Shown here: positions 1 through 9,181 of the stretch, one piece after another | Position numbering within the stretch: position 1 is the first letter of the stretch | Layout of the letters: each line of letters opens with the position of its first letter | DNA from: Marinoscillum pacificum | GTDB taxonomy: Bacteria; Bacteroidota; Bacteroidia; Cytophagales; Cyclobacteriaceae | DNA length: 64,000 bases | Direction: 5' to 3' | Assembly: GCF_024714495.1 (NCBI RefSeq) | Contig: NZ_JAMZMJ010000001.1 | Coordinates: forward strand, 1,488,001 to 1,552,000 | Notes under the pieces: generated by a model | Seen by the model: the letters and a program-made list of their open reading frames with translations, nothing else | The model's database searches: none | What the model was told of the DNA's origin: nothing | Made by a program: the position numbers and the translations under genes

Positions 1-2
1 GT

Positions 3-1427
3 ATGATCTCTGGAGCAACAGGAGCGATGGCGGTTGTCATGGTACACATGATTCAGCAAGGAAACGAAGTAGGGTTAGGACTTGATACTCCTATTGAAAA
101 CCTTGGCTTGCAATGGCTGTTCATCACCTTACTTTTTGTTGGAGCAATACAAATTCTAGCTGGAGTATTGCGCTTAGGAAAATTCGTAAGACTCATTCCA
201 CACCCGGTAATGATGGGATTTGTGAATGGTCTAGCCATTGTCATTTTTCTTGCTCAACTGGGCATGTTTAAGAGAACTAATAATGGCGTTACAGAATGGC
301 TTCAAGGGTCCCAATTGTTTATCATGATTGCATTGGTGGCTCTTACCATGGCCATCATGTTCTTACTTCCGAAATTTACTAAAAAACTTCCTGCAGCCTT
401 GATGGCTATCATTGCGGTAGCCTGTTTGACAATCTTTGGAGGAATAGAGGTAAGTACTGTTGGATCATTCATTCGCGATGGAGGTGGTTCTGGCTTGAAA
501 GGTTCACTACCATCTTTCCAATTTCAAATATTTACTCTACTGGATACACTAGAGGGGCACTGGGGATTAATCATTTCTACAGCATTCTTATTAGCAGCCG
601 TGGGCTTGATCGAATCCTTAATGACGCTAAACCTGGTGGATGATATCACAGAAACCCGAGGAAGTGGAAATAGAGAATGTGTAGCTCAAGGTGGCGCCAA
701 TATCCTGAATGGTTTATTTGGTGGTATGGGTGGATGTGCCATGATTGGTCAGTCTATCATTAACGTGAACTCTGGTGGTCGTGGAAGATTGTCTGGAATC
801 GTTGCCGCTGTAGCTTTATTGTGTTTTATCCTATTCGGGGCACCTTTGATTGAGCAAATTCCAATTGCCGCACTTGTTGGGGTAATGTTCATGGTTGTAA
901 TCGGGACATTTGCATGGAGTAGCTTCAGAGTGATCAATAAAATCCCCAAATCGGATGCCATCGTGCTTATTGCTGTATCTGCTATCACTGTATGGCAAGA
1001 TCTAGCTATTGCGGTAATCGCAGGTGTGATCATCTCCGCTTTGGTATTCGCATGGAAAAACGCTACCATGATTAGAGCAAGAAAACACCTGAAAGAAGAT
1101 GGAACCAAAATTTACGAAATCTGGGGGCCACTCTTCTTTGGTTCTACCCAGGCGTTTAGCACTAAATTCGATCCAAAAACAGACCCAAAGAATGTAGAAA
1201 TCGACTTTATTGAATCTAGAGTAAGCGATCATTCCGGAGTAGAAGCCCTCAGTAGTATCGTTAAAAAGTATACTGATTTAGGCAAAAACATTAAACTGAC
1301 GCACCTAAGCCCAGAGTGCAAAGAGTTATTAACCAAACTCGATCCTGACTTTGGCAAGGTTATTGAAACAAGCATAGATGATCCTAGATACCATGTGGTG
1401 ACGGATTTGTTGGACAAGGAGGTATAG
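3..1427 (+). CDS. SulP-family anion permease with STAS domain, 5' end outside window
   Basis: Inner-membrane SulP/SLC26-type transporter, probably moving sulfate or bicarbonate in symport with a cation. The visible 474 residues begin inside the conserved G-M-I-S-G-A-T-G-A-M segment, which lies well inside family members, so the true start is upstream of base 1 and the ATG at base 3 is internal. Many hydrophobic segments run to about residue 360, and a cytoplasmic STAS domain follows at about 368-460. A rho-independent terminator lies just downstream at 1451-1481. The family call is firm. The substrate cannot be told from sequence, since SulP members carry sulfate, bicarbonate or other anions. 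Confidence 0.9.
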   Translation: MISGATGAMAVVMVHMIQQGNEVGLGLDTPIENLGLQWLFITLLFVGAIQILAGVLRLGKFVRLIPHPVMMGFVNGLAIVIFLAQLGMFKRTNNGVTEWLQGSQLFIMIALVALTMAIMFLLPKFTKKLPAALMAIIAVACLTIFGGIEVSTVGSFIRDGGGSGLKGSLPSFQFQIFTLLDTLEGHWGLIISTAFLLAAVGLIESLMTLNLVDDITETRGSGNRECVAQGGANILNGLFGGMGGCAMIGQSIINVNSGGRGRLSGIVAAVALLCFILFGAPLIEQIPIAALVGVMFMVVIGTFAWSSFRVINKIPKSDAIVLIAVSAITVWQDLAIAVIAGVIISALVFAWKNATMIRARKHLKEDGTKIYEIWGPLFFGSTQAFSTKFDPKTDPKNVEIDFIESRVSDHSGVEALSSIVKKYTDLGKNIKLTHLSPECKELLTKLDPDFGKVIETSIDDPRYHVVTDLLDKEV

Positions 1428-1450
1428 AGGATTTTTATCGTCATATAATG

Positions 1451-1481
1451 AGGGTAGCTCTTTTCAGAACTACCCTTTTTT
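1451..1481 (+). terminator. Rho-independent terminator after SulP gene
   Basis: The 7-bp arms AGGGTAG and CTACCCT (1451-1457 and 1470-1476) enclose a 12-nt loop and are followed by a run of T. It sits 24 bp after the SulP stop codon. Confidence 0.8.
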
Positions 1482-1572
1482 ATTTACATCATTTCACTGA
1501 CATTCAATTACTTACAAATAATCTCAAAAATAATTTAACCAATTTGAAACTTTTATATGTATATACAGTTAT

Positions 1573-1582
1573 TGTAATTACA
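1573..1582. promoter_or_regulatory. Palindrome TGTAATTACA upstream of YceI gene
   Basis: A perfect 10-bp palindrome lies 51 bp before the YceI start, in a very AT-rich stretch that also holds the inverted repeat ACATAT-TT-ATATGT. A TACATTTA box (7 of 8 matches to TAnnTTTG) at 1599-1606 is a possible -7 element. The palindrome uses the same TGTAA/TTACA half-sites as the Rrf2 operators near 12 kb, but without the 9-bp spacer. Function is a guess. Confidence 0.3.
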
Positions 1583-1633
1583 CATATTTATATGTAGGTA
1601 CATTTAATTAACAAAAACAAAATATAACGTATC

Positions 1634-2176
1634 ATGGCAAAAACTTGGAACATCGACCCTACTCACAGTGAAGTACAGTTTAAAGTAAAGCACTTAGTTA
1701 TTTCAACTGTAACAGGTTCATTCAAATCATTTTCTGGATCAGTAATATCTGAAGGTGACGATTTTGACGGTGCAAAGGCAACATTCTCTTTAGAAACAGC
1801 GAGCGTTGACACCAACGTAGCAGATAGAGACGGCCACTTAAGAAGCCCTGAATTCTTCGATTCAGAGAACTTCCCACTTTTAACATTTAAAGGCAAAGTA
1901 GCAAAAGCAGGTGACGACTATAAGTTAGTTGGTGACTTGACTATCAAAGACATTACAAAACCAGTCGAATTAGCTGTTGAGTTCGGTGGTAAAATGGTAG
2001 ATGGTTACGGACAGCACAAAGCTGGATTCGAAATCACAGGTAAAATCAACAGAAAAGAATTCGGTCTTACATGGAGTATGGTAACTGAAGCTGGTGGCGT
2101 TGTTGTAGGTGATGACGTGAAGCTTTTACTTAACGTACAAGTAGTAGAGCAAGTAGAAGAAGCTGCTACTGCATAA
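1634..2176 (+). CDS. YceI family protein
   Basis: Lipocalin-like YceI protein, a beta-barrel fold that binds long polyprenyl or isoprenoid-quinone-type ligands. The 180-residue product fits one YceI domain over nearly its whole length: it opens with W-x-I-D-P-x-H-S-x-V-x-F, has the central D-R-D-x-H-L-R-S-P-x-F-F-D segment, and ends with the F-G-L-x-W motif. No signal peptide is visible, so unlike E. coli YceI it is probably cytoplasmic. It is monocistronic, with its own AT-rich promoter region and a strong terminator at 2212-2233. Paralogues in other bacteria often answer to stress or quinone-type regulators. That is family knowledge and is not shown here. Confidence 0.9.
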   Translation: MAKTWNIDPTHSEVQFKVKHLVISTVTGSFKSFSGSVISEGDDFDGAKATFSLETASVDTNVADRDGHLRSPEFFDSENFPLLTFKGKVAKAGDDYKLVGDLTIKDITKPVELAVEFGGKMVDGYGQHKAGFEITGKINRKEFGLTWSMVTEAGGVVVGDDVKLLLNVQVVEQVEEAATA

Positions 2177-2211
2177 GCAGTAGCTCATTTTAATAGCAGT
2201 GATTTTTGAAG

Positions 2212-2233
2212 ACGGGACTTAGGTCCCGTTTTT
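2212..2233 (+). terminator. Terminator between convergent YceI and hydrolase genes
   Basis: Perfect arms ACGGGAC and GTCCCGT (2212-2218, 2223-2229), a 4-nt loop and TTTTT after the stem. It is oriented for the YceI transcript and ends 4 bp before the stop of the opposing gene. Confidence 0.85.
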
Positions 2234-2236
2234 AGT

Positions 2237-3208
2237 TTATCTCCCATGAAACTCCATATCAGGTAGCGCCTCCCCATTTTTCAAAAAGCGATCAAACCAA
2301 CTCAACACTTCCTCGTTTACACGTTCCTTGTGCTCCCAAATACCATGATCTCCTCCTTCAAACATGATTAATCGATATGGTATTCGGTATTTATCAAATT
2401 CCAGCGCCATTCGTAAACTCTGCTCAGGCTTTATACGCCAATCAGAAGTTCCATGCATCATTAAAATAGGGACATCTTTTGGAAACTGATCCGCCCATTT
2501 GATAGCCGATCGCTTCGTTAACTCTGCCTCTGTATTATTCCAATAGTCTGGTACAAGCTTTGAAAAAACATAGGCTTCCATTTCAGGTCGATCTGATACA
2601 TTCTGGAAAGCATCAGATAGAGCACCCCCTACTACCACCGCTTTAAGGTAAGTCATTTCTTTCAAGGCTAGATACGTCATCATTCCGCCTCTACTCCAAC
2701 CATACATTCCAATTCGCGAGGTATCAGCTCTGGGTATTTCAGCTAATATTTTAGGCAATATGGTAACATCGTTAACATCCGCCCCACCGAACTCCTCAAC
2801 ACCTTCACCACCCAGATTTCCTCTGTAATGACTAGCTATGACCACATAGCCAGAGGACGCAAGTTTTCCTAGCTGTATCAATGCGCGTGGTACGGAAACC
2901 GTCCCATCTTCTTTATTTCCACCCCTATTGTAAATAACACAAGGATATTTACCCTCTTTTTTGGGTTGAACCAAAATCCCCTTAACCTGAAGCCCATCAC
3001 TTAAGTAGGTAATCTCAAATACCTCAACACTGTCGATATAACTGAACCACTCGGGAATATCATCTGTGACAGGTATACTGCTTACGGATTTATAAAATGG
3101 ATATTTCGAAAAATCCTTTATCTGATTTGACTCAACGATTAGTTTGGACTTTTGAGCAAATCCAGAAGTAATACCTATCCAAAAAAGGAAGAAAAAAGGC
3201 AATCTCAT
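2237..3208 (-). CDS. Secreted alpha/beta hydrolase of the prolyl oligopeptidase (S9-like) superfamily
   Basis: The 323-residue product starts with a signal peptide (hydrophobic run ending near G-F-A-Q, about residues 1-19). An alpha/beta-hydrolase domain follows, with the nucleophile elbow G-W-S-R-G-G (serine near residue 172), the segment M-M-H-G-T-S-D-W-R for the acid, and G-G-D-H-G for the histidine. This layout matches acylaminoacyl-peptidase or S9 C-terminal domains, but there is no beta-propeller. It could act on short peptides or esters in the periplasm. It is transcribed alone and faces the YceI gene tail to tail. Substrate unknown. Confidence 0.8.
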   Translation of the reverse strand: MRLPFFFLFWIGITSGFAQKSKLIVESNQIKDFSKYPFYKSVSSIPVTDDIPEWFSYIDSVEVFEITYLSDGLQVKGILVQPKKEGKYPCVIYNRGGNKEDGTVSVPRALIQLGKLASSGYVVIASHYRGNLGGEGVEEFGGADVNDVTILPKILAEIPRADTSRIGMYGWSRGGMMTYLALKEMTYLKAVVVGGALSDAFQNVSDRPEMEAYVFSKLVPDYWNNTEAELTKRSAIKWADQFPKDVPILMMHGTSDWRIKPEQSLRMALEFDKYRIPYRLIMFEGGDHGIWEHKERVNEEVLSWFDRFLKNGEALPDMEFHGR

Positions 3209-3543
3209 ATCATTAGTTTTTCATTATCAACCTTCAAATTAAAACTAATTCCCTAATCAATGAACATTGAATGTTATGAAACTCTCTGATGTAGTATTGT
3301 TGAGGTAAAAAACCTTTTAAACAACGCTTAATGAAACTTTTCACCTTTCATTTTTAATCTAAAATTGAGCATTTTTCACCCCTTGATGTATTATTGATGT
3401 ATTGATATATTTTCAATAACCAATCCTTTTAGAGAGCTTTAAATACGATTATTTCAATTATCAACTCAATTACTGAAATAATCTACACTCCGCCCTAGTG
3501 ATTACAAGCAACCAACAATTGTAAACACTTATAAAACTCTAGA
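3209..3543. other. 335-bp intergenic region between divergent hydrolase and GH16 genes
   Basis: AT-rich DNA with no convincing ORF or RNA gene. It must hold promoters for both flanking genes, but I find no full TAnnTTTG box. A direct repeat of TTGATGTATT-like units lies at about 3382-3405, and an imperfect nested inverted repeat (AGGT-AAAAA-ACCT) at about 3302-3314. Either could be a regulator site. Confidence 0.5.
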
Positions 3544-6500
3544 ATGATGAAACATCTACTAAATGAAAAACTCAGAACAGTTATGTTACTATGCCTGCTC
3601 ACTTTCACTTACACAACCTACTCTCAAACCTTATTATGGTCAGACGAATTCAATGGATCACAACTCGATGAATCCATTTGGACTTATGCTATTGGTGATG
3701 GCTGTGCTGAAGGTATCTGCGGCTGGGGTAACCAGGAGCTTCAGACATATACTAATAGCAATACGTCTATTGTAAATGGAAAACTAGTTATCACTGCTCG
3801 TAGAGAAAATGTTGCTGGTAAGGAATTCACATCTGCCAGACTTCTTACCAAAGACAAAGTCAGCGTGAAATATGGCCGTGTAGAAGCGAGTATTAAGCTT
3901 CCAAATATGAACAATGGTCTTTGGCCTGCGTTCTGGATGCTTGGTGATGGCAACAGATGGCCTTACACTGGAGAAATAGACATCATGGAAGCAGGTTTCA
4001 ACGCCATGTCTACAGATGTCAATGCAGTGGCAAAAGCCAACGTCTTCTGGAGAGCGGAAGACGCAGGTGTAACTGGCAACCTTCAGTATGGCAATGAGGA
4101 TGAATTTAAATACGATGCTTTTGTAGAAGCGGGTAAAGGACTTCATGAGGACTATTTTGTCTATCGCGTAGATTGGACACCTACTGGCATGACAGCTTAT
4201 GTTTTAGAAACAGACGCCAACAACAATCCAATTGAATCGACCGCACACGAAGTATTTACAATCCCGAATACACCAACCTTCGAAAGTGAATTTTTCTCTG
4301 ATGACAACTTCTATATTTTATTGAATATGGCAGTAGGTGGATGGCTTCCTTTCTCTTCTGCTGAAAACACATCAGCCAACGTAACTGCACTTCCTAATGC
4401 AGGAAGTGAGGCAGAAATGATGGTTGAATATGTAAGAGTTTACAACCTTGATGGTAATGGCGAAGTAACGCTTGGTAACGTGGAAGAAGAATTGCTTAGT
4501 GCTAATGGCTTTGGAATTTTCTCTGACGGAACTACAACAGACAATGAGTTGAATTTCGGAGTAGACGCTGAGCTATTCCTTTGGGAAGATGCAGCAGCAC
4601 CTGAAATCATTTTAAATACAGTAACCAGTCCTTACGGTAGCGAAGGATATGATATCACCTTCCCTGCGAACCAATGGGCAGGAATGACACTCAACAGCTC
4701 AGATGTATTGAATCTGGCAAATTATTCCGGCGGATCTCTTCGTTTTAAAATCAACACTTCCTCACAAGAACCTTTCAGAATAGCTATGGAAAGCTCAGGA
4801 GGATCTGCCGGAGTTAACTTCCTTGCAGGCGAAGAAAAATACGGGCTGGTAAGAGATGGACAATGGCATGACGTGGAGATACCTATAGAGCTATTGGTGA
4901 CTAACTTCCAGCAGGTCTTCTCTCCATTTGTAATCAGCAATGTAGAAAACAATAATCCAGCTGCTACCTCTCAGATGTTGATCGATGAGATTTATATCTC
5001 ATCCCAACCAGCAAGTGAGTCCAACAAATACGTTCCTGCTCAAGGTAACTATGGATTATTCACTTCTTCGCAAGTGGCTGATGAATTTACTTTAGGAACA
5101 GATGGCGATATCTATGTTTGGGAACAAACTTTGATTGACGGACCTTCTGAAACGTATAATGGACAACCTGCACTTAGTTACGCTACGAATAACTTAGGCT
5201 GGTTTGGGTTTGGATTTACAGCTGATCAAATTCATGACTTATCAGCGTTTGAAGGAGGTAATTTGCATTTAGCAATGAAGTCATCTGCTACAGAAACGCT
5301 TAATCTGAGTGTTAATCTTGGATTAGCTGCGGGAACAATCATCTTTGAATCTGGAAATGATCCTTATGGGTTTGCTCGAGATGGACAGTGGCATGAGCTG
5401 ACCATTCCATTAGCGGATTTCAATGGCCTGAATTTATCAGGTGTAGAAACACTTTTCAGCATCAATGGTACAGGAAACATCGCGAATCTGGCAATTGCAG
5501 ATGTATATTTCGAATATACAGGCACCAACCAACCTGTATTGACAACTATCAATGTTTCCCCGTCCAACGCAACCATCGAAGAGGGTTCTAACCAGCAGTT
5601 TACCGCTCAGGCATTTGATCAAAATGGTGATCCAATGAGTACTTCCTTCTCCTGGTCTTCAACTGGAGGATCTATTAACTCCAATGGTTTATTCTCTGGA
5701 TCTTCAACTGGAAACTTTACTGTTACAGCAAGCAGTTCTGGAGTTCAAGGAACGGCGAATATTACTGTGAATCAGGTTGCCTCAGGAATTACTTTACCTG
5801 GAACTGTTCAAGTAGAAGATTACACCAACTATTTTGACACTTCAGCTGGAAACAGTGGTGGCGCATACAGAAATGACGATGTAGATATTGAAGCAACAGG
5901 AGATGCTAATGGAGGATATAACATCGGATGGACAGATGCAGGCGAATGGCTGGAATATGATATCAATGCTACTGCTTCTTCAGGAGTTTACGACATCAAT
6001 GCAAGAATGGCTTCCCCTTCTGGAACTGGTCAAATTCATATTGAAATAGATGGTGTGGACGTTACTGGCCCAATCAATGCTCAGAATACAGGCAGCTGGC
6101 AGTCTTACGCTACAATAACTGCTGAAAACGTATCCATCGCTTCAGGTAATCACACCATGAGAATTGTTATTGATGCAGCAGGCTTCAATATCAACTATGT
6201 AGAAGCTATAGAATCTCAAGTGCAGCAGCCTGTGCTTACTTCTATCGTTGTGAGTCCGAACAACCCAACTATCGATGAGGGACAAACTCAGCAATTCTCT
6301 GCTCAAAGTTATGATCAAAATGGCCAACCAATGACAGCCAGTATTAACTGGTCAACCAATGGTGGATCCATTAGCGGAAGTGGTTTATTTACAAGCTCTT
6401 CTGCAGGTAGCTTTACTATTACAGCTTCAAGTGGCAGCATTTCAGGAAGTGCCTCCATCACCGTTAATGCAGTATCCGCAGGCTGGACTTTACCAGGACG

Positions 6501-7509
6501 TGTTGAAGCAGAAAACTACAATGCCGGTGGTCAAAACGTAGGATATTTTGACACATCTGCAGGAAATACTGGTGGTGCTTTCAGAAGCGATGATGTAGAT
6601 ATTGAAAATGCAGGTGATGCAGAAGGTCTATACAATGTTGGCTGGACTGAAGCTGGTGAATGGTTAGCTTATGACATCAGCTCAACAGCAGGAACTTACG
6701 ACGTAAACTTTAGAGTAGCTTCTGCAAATGGAAGTGGTTCATTGAGAATCGAGATCGATGGGTCTGATGTTTCTGGAACAGTATCTGTACCAAATACCGG
6801 CGGATGGCAAAGCTATCAGGACGTAACTGTTCAATCGGTAAATATCCCTCAAGGCGCTCATGAACTTCGTGTGGTATTCATCAGTGCAGGAATCAACCTT
6901 AATTACATGGATTTCTCTGAAGTAGCATCTGCTGGGTGTGGTGATGAAGGACCTAACGGAGACTATTCTACCAGCATTTCAAGTGATAGTAACAATCCAA
7001 CAATCACTTTCATACCAGGCTATACAGGAATTGGTGATAACATTGTTATCCTGTATTACGGAACGAGTGCAACTGGACCATATCCTGGATATGTAGTAAC
7101 GCCAAATACTCCATTCCAACTGAATGCTTCTAATGGACAAACGGTCAATTACTACTTCACTTACAGTGTACCAGAAGGTGGTGAACGCAACTCAGCAGGA
7201 AGTCCTCATAGCTTTACAGTAGGTAACTGCGGAAGTGGTGCAAGAATGAGTAACGAAACAATTTCTTCTTCATCTATTGATGTTACGATTTACCCGAATC
7301 CAGCACAAAATGATATCTATTTGAATCTTGGAGAATCAAGCTTCCAAAAACTGGAAGTAATAGATATGACTGGAAGAAAAATAAGCGATAAAGTCATTGA
7401 ATCGAACGTAGTAGACCTGAATATCACAAAACTACAATCAGGTCACTACATGATTCGATTATCAGGTCAGGACGGGACGATCACTAAGCGCTTCTTCAAA
7501 CAAGACTAA
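3544..7509 (+). CDS. Secreted multimodular GH16 glucanase (laminarinase-like) with CBM6 modules and T9SS tail
   Basis: Extracellular endo-beta-glucanase, by family most likely acting on beta-1,3 or mixed beta-1,3-1,4 glucan. Order of parts in 1321 residues: signal peptide 1-27; GH16 domain about 30-302 with catalytic motif G-E-I-D-I-M-E (Glu144, Asp146, Glu149); two similar beta-sandwich modules about 312-488 and 496-658; Ig-like (Big2-type) 665-744 plus CBM6 749-889; a second Ig-like 898-976 plus CBM6 980-1126; a module about 1131-1229 resembling CBM56-type glucan-binding domains; T9SS C-terminal sorting domain about 1245-1321. The Ig-plus-CBM6 pair is an internal duplication. The next gene (GH12) carries almost the same tail. 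CBM56 and the two middle modules are tentative assignments; GH16 and T9SS are firm. Confidence 0.92.
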   Translation: MMKHLLNEKLRTVMLLCLLTFTYTTYSQTLLWSDEFNGSQLDESIWTYAIGDGCAEGICGWGNQELQTYTNSNTSIVNGKLVITARRENVAGKEFTSARLLTKDKVSVKYGRVEASIKLPNMNNGLWPAFWMLGDGNRWPYTGEIDIMEAGFNAMSTDVNAVAKANVFWRAEDAGVTGNLQYGNEDEFKYDAFVEAGKGLHEDYFVYRVDWTPTGMTAYVLETDANNNPIESTAHEVFTIPNTPTFESEFFSDDNFYILLNMAVGGWLPFSSAENTSANVTALPNAGSEAEMMVEYVRVYNLDGNGEVTLGNVEEELLSANGFGIFSDGTTTDNELNFGVDAELFLWEDAAAPEIILNTVTSPYGSEGYDITFPANQWAGMTLNSSDVLNLANYSGGSLRFKINTSSQEPFRIAMESSGGSAGVNFLAGEEKYGLVRDGQWHDVEIPIELLVTNFQQVFSPFVISNVENNNPAATSQMLIDEIYISSQPASESNKYVPAQGNYGLFTSSQVADEFTLGTDGDIYVWEQTLIDGPSETYNGQPALSYATNNLGWFGFGFTADQIHDLSAFEGGNLHLAMKSSATETLNLSVNLGLAAGTIIFESGNDPYGFARDGQWHELTIPLADFNGLNLSGVETLFSINGTGNIANLAIADVYFEYTGTNQPVLTTINVSPSNATIEEGSNQQFTAQAFDQNGDPMSTSFSWSSTGGSINSNGLFSGSSTGNFTVTASSSGVQGTANITVNQVASGITLPGTVQVEDYTNYFDTSAGNSGGAYRNDDVDIEATGDANGGYNIGWTDAGEWLEYDINATASSGVYDINARMASPSGTGQIHIEIDGVDVTGPINAQNTGSWQSYATITAENVSIASGNHTMRIVIDAAGFNINYVEAIESQVQQPVLTSIVVSPNNPTIDEGQTQQFSAQSYDQNGQPMTASINWSTNGGSISGSGLFTSSSAGSFTITASSGSISGSASITVNAVSAGWTLPGRVEAENYNAGGQNVGYFDTSAGNTGGAFRSDDVDIENAGDAEGLYNVGWTEAGEWLAYDISSTAGTYDVNFRVASANGSGSLRIEIDGSDVSGTVSVPNTGGWQSYQDVTVQSVNIPQGAHELRVVFISAGINLNYMDFSEVASAGCGDEGPNGDYSTSISSDSNNPTITFIPGYTGIGDNIVILYYGTSATGPYPGYVVTPNTPFQLNASNGQTVNYYFTYSVPEGGERNSAGSPHSFTVGNCGSGARMSNETISSSSIDVTIYPNPAQNDIYLNLGESSFQKLEVIDMTGRKISDKVIESNVVDLNITKLQSGHYMIRLSGQDGTITKRFFKQD

Positions 7510-7586
7510 TCTGTCTGCAGTCTTGGGTTAAGATTAGACGACCCGTCTAAACAAGTAGCCCCGTAAGATGAAAATCTTCGGGGCTA
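7291..7586 (+). repeat. Copy 1 of duplicated T9SS-tail plus 3' UTR cassette
   Basis: This 296-bp stretch covers the last 72 codons of the GH16 gene, its stop codon and about 77 bp of untranslated DNA including the terminator hairpin. It aligns without gaps to 8963-9258 behind the GH12 gene. By eye there are about 21 differences, only 2 of them after the stop codon. Confidence 0.9.
7506..7550 (+). other. Two overlapping, mutually exclusive 3' UTR hairpins
   Basis: CTAATCT (7506-7512, spanning the stop codon) can pair with AGATTAG (7531-7537). TTAGACG (7534-7540) can pair with CGTCTAA (7544-7550). The two stems share TTAG at 7534-7537, so only one can form. Both precede the terminator. The same bases recur unchanged behind the GH12 gene. 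Confidence 0.55.
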
Positions 7587-7596
7587 TATTTTTTTT
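7556..7596 (+). terminator. Terminator after GH16 gene
   Basis: Arms TAGCCCCG and CGGGGCTA (7556-7563, 7579-7586) with an inner AAGAT/ATCTT pair, followed by a long T run. A strong intrinsic terminator, and part of the duplicated cassette. Confidence 0.9.
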
Positions 7597-7724
7597 CAAC
7601 ATTCCTGCCTTCATTTGAAATTTCAGCAATAACTAGCTTTATCATAGGTGTAATATTGTAAATATGGTAAATAATGTAAGTATGTAGGTATAAGGATGTC
7701 TTATCAAATATTATTCTTCATAAT

Positions 7725-7760
7725 GGTTTCATAACTTTTTGTTCAACCAAAAATGAAACC
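7725..7760 (+). promoter_or_regulatory. Inverted repeat GGTTTCAT-N20-ATGAAACC upstream of GH12 start
   Basis: Perfect 8-bp arms at 7725-7732 and 7753-7760 end two bases before the GH12 ATG. The spacer contains TAACTTTT (7732-7739), a weak -7-like sequence. It could be an operator, or an mRNA stem that covers the ribosome entry site. Confidence 0.4.
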
Positions 7761-7762
7761 CT

Positions 7763-9181
7763 ATGAAAAAAGTACTCACACTTTTCATGATGCTTGGAAT
7801 ATTCCTGCATCAATTCAATTCAAATGCTCAAATTCTGCAATCATGCGATCAATGGGCCAACACCTCCGTTAACGGATATAACATCTACAACAATATCTGG
7901 GGAGCAAACGGAGGCTCGCAATGCATGACGGCTTATGCAGAAGATGACTGGTATGTAGACGCTAATCACACCGGTGGTGGTATCAAGTCCTACCCAAATT
8001 CTGAGAAACAGCTTAGTGTCAATGTAGACAACATGGGACAGATAAGCTCCTCATTTAACGTCAGTAGACCATCAGGAGGCTCCTATAGCTCAGCGTATGA
8101 TATCTGGTATGACAACTATGCCTATGAAATCATGCTTTGGATGAATTACACAGGAAGTGTCGGCCCTATATCTTACAATTACGGATGTAATGGGTATCCG
8201 AGCACGGCTTGTCCTGAAGCGACCAATGTCAATGTAGGTGGGCATACCTGGAATATCTATCGAGGTAACAATGGCGGCAATGAAGTCTTTTCGTTTCTCC
8301 GAACCAGCAACACCAATTCTGGAACTGTTGACATCACAGCGATCTCCCAGTGGTTGAGAAACAATGGTTGGTTCGGTAATGCCAACTTACACAGTATTCA
8401 GTTCGGGTTTGAAATCACGAATACTTCAGGAACACAACGATTTGAAATCAATGATTTCTCTGTTAATACGGGTTCTGGAGGTGGTTCTTCATCTTACGTT
8501 CAGTTTAGGAATAGAAATACCGGTTTATACCTCGATGGAATGGGACGTACAACCAATGGAGCAGCAGTTGGTCAATACGGCAATACATCTCATGTCAATT
8601 CACAGTGGGAACTCGTTTCTCAAGGAGGCAATTACTACCAATTGAGAAATAGAGGCACTGGTCTTTATCTCGATGGCATGGGAAGAACAACCAATGGATC
8701 GGACTGTGGTCAATGGAGCAACACGACTCTTTACAATTCACATTGGGAACTGCTTCAGTACAGCGGCAATTACTATCGCCTTAGAAACAGAACAACTGGT
8801 TTATACCTGGATGGCATGGGAAGGACCTCCAATGGATCTAATTGTGGACAATGGAGCAATACTACACATCCCAACGCCCAATGGGAAATGATTAACTCTT
8901 CCGGATCAAGAGAAGATTTGAGCATTGTAGCCATGGGTGCCAAAAATGAACCAATCCTCCTCTATCCAAATCCAGCACAACACGATATCCATTTGAATCT
9001 TGAAGAGTCAAGCTTCCAAAAAATGGAAGTAATTGATATGACTGGAAGAAAAATAAGCGATAAAGCCATTGAATCTAACGTGGTAGACCTGAATATAACA
9101 AACCTAAAATCAGGGCACTACATGATTCGGTTATCAGGTCAAGACGGAACGATCACTAAGCGCTTCTTCAAACAAGACTAA
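7763..9181 (+). CDS. Secreted GH12 endoglucanase with ricin-type lectin repeats and T9SS tail
   Basis: Extracellular endo-beta-1,4-glucanase or xyloglucanase. Parts in 472 residues: signal peptide about 1-22; GH12 catalytic domain about 25-235 with nucleophile motif E-I-M-L-W (Glu122) and acid/base motif G-F-E (Glu217); three tandem ricin-B-like (CBM13/RICIN) units about 245-380, each holding Y-L-D-G-M-G-R-T-x-N-G and a downstream Q-W-E or H-W-E; T9SS sorting domain about 397-472. The tail is nearly the same as that of the GH16 enzyme, and the DNA similarity runs past the stop codon. It has its own promoter region with an inverted repeat beside the start. The GH12 call rests on the two catalytic motifs and domain length. 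Substrate within beta-glucans is inference. Confidence 0.85.
   Translation: MKKVLTLFMMLGIFLHQFNSNAQILQSCDQWANTSVNGYNIYNNIWGANGGSQCMTAYAEDDWYVDANHTGGGIKSYPNSEKQLSVNVDNMGQISSSFNVSRPSGGSYSSAYDIWYDNYAYEIMLWMNYTGSVGPISYNYGCNGYPSTACPEATNVNVGGHTWNIYRGNNGGNEVFSFLRTSNTNSGTVDITAISQWLRNNGWFGNANLHSIQFGFEITNTSGTQRFEINDFSVNTGSGGGSSSYVQFRNRNTGLYLDGMGRTTNGAAVGQYGNTSHVNSQWELVSQGGNYYQLRNRGTGLYLDGMGRTTNGSDCGQWSNTTLYNSHWELLQYSGNYYRLRNRTTGLYLDGMGRTSNGSNCGQWSNTTHPNAQWEMINSSGSREDLSIVAMGAKNEPILLYPNPAQHDIHLNLEESSFQKMEVIDMTGRKISDKAIESNVVDLNITNLKSGHYMIRLSGQDGTITKRFFKQD

Noticed and set aside
749-1108. Gene antisense to the SulP permease
   Set aside because: Long open frame of low-complexity composition opposite a well-supported coding frame; no start signal and no recognisable domain. 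Similar antisense frames at 3784-4146 and 61500-61856 were dropped for the same reason.
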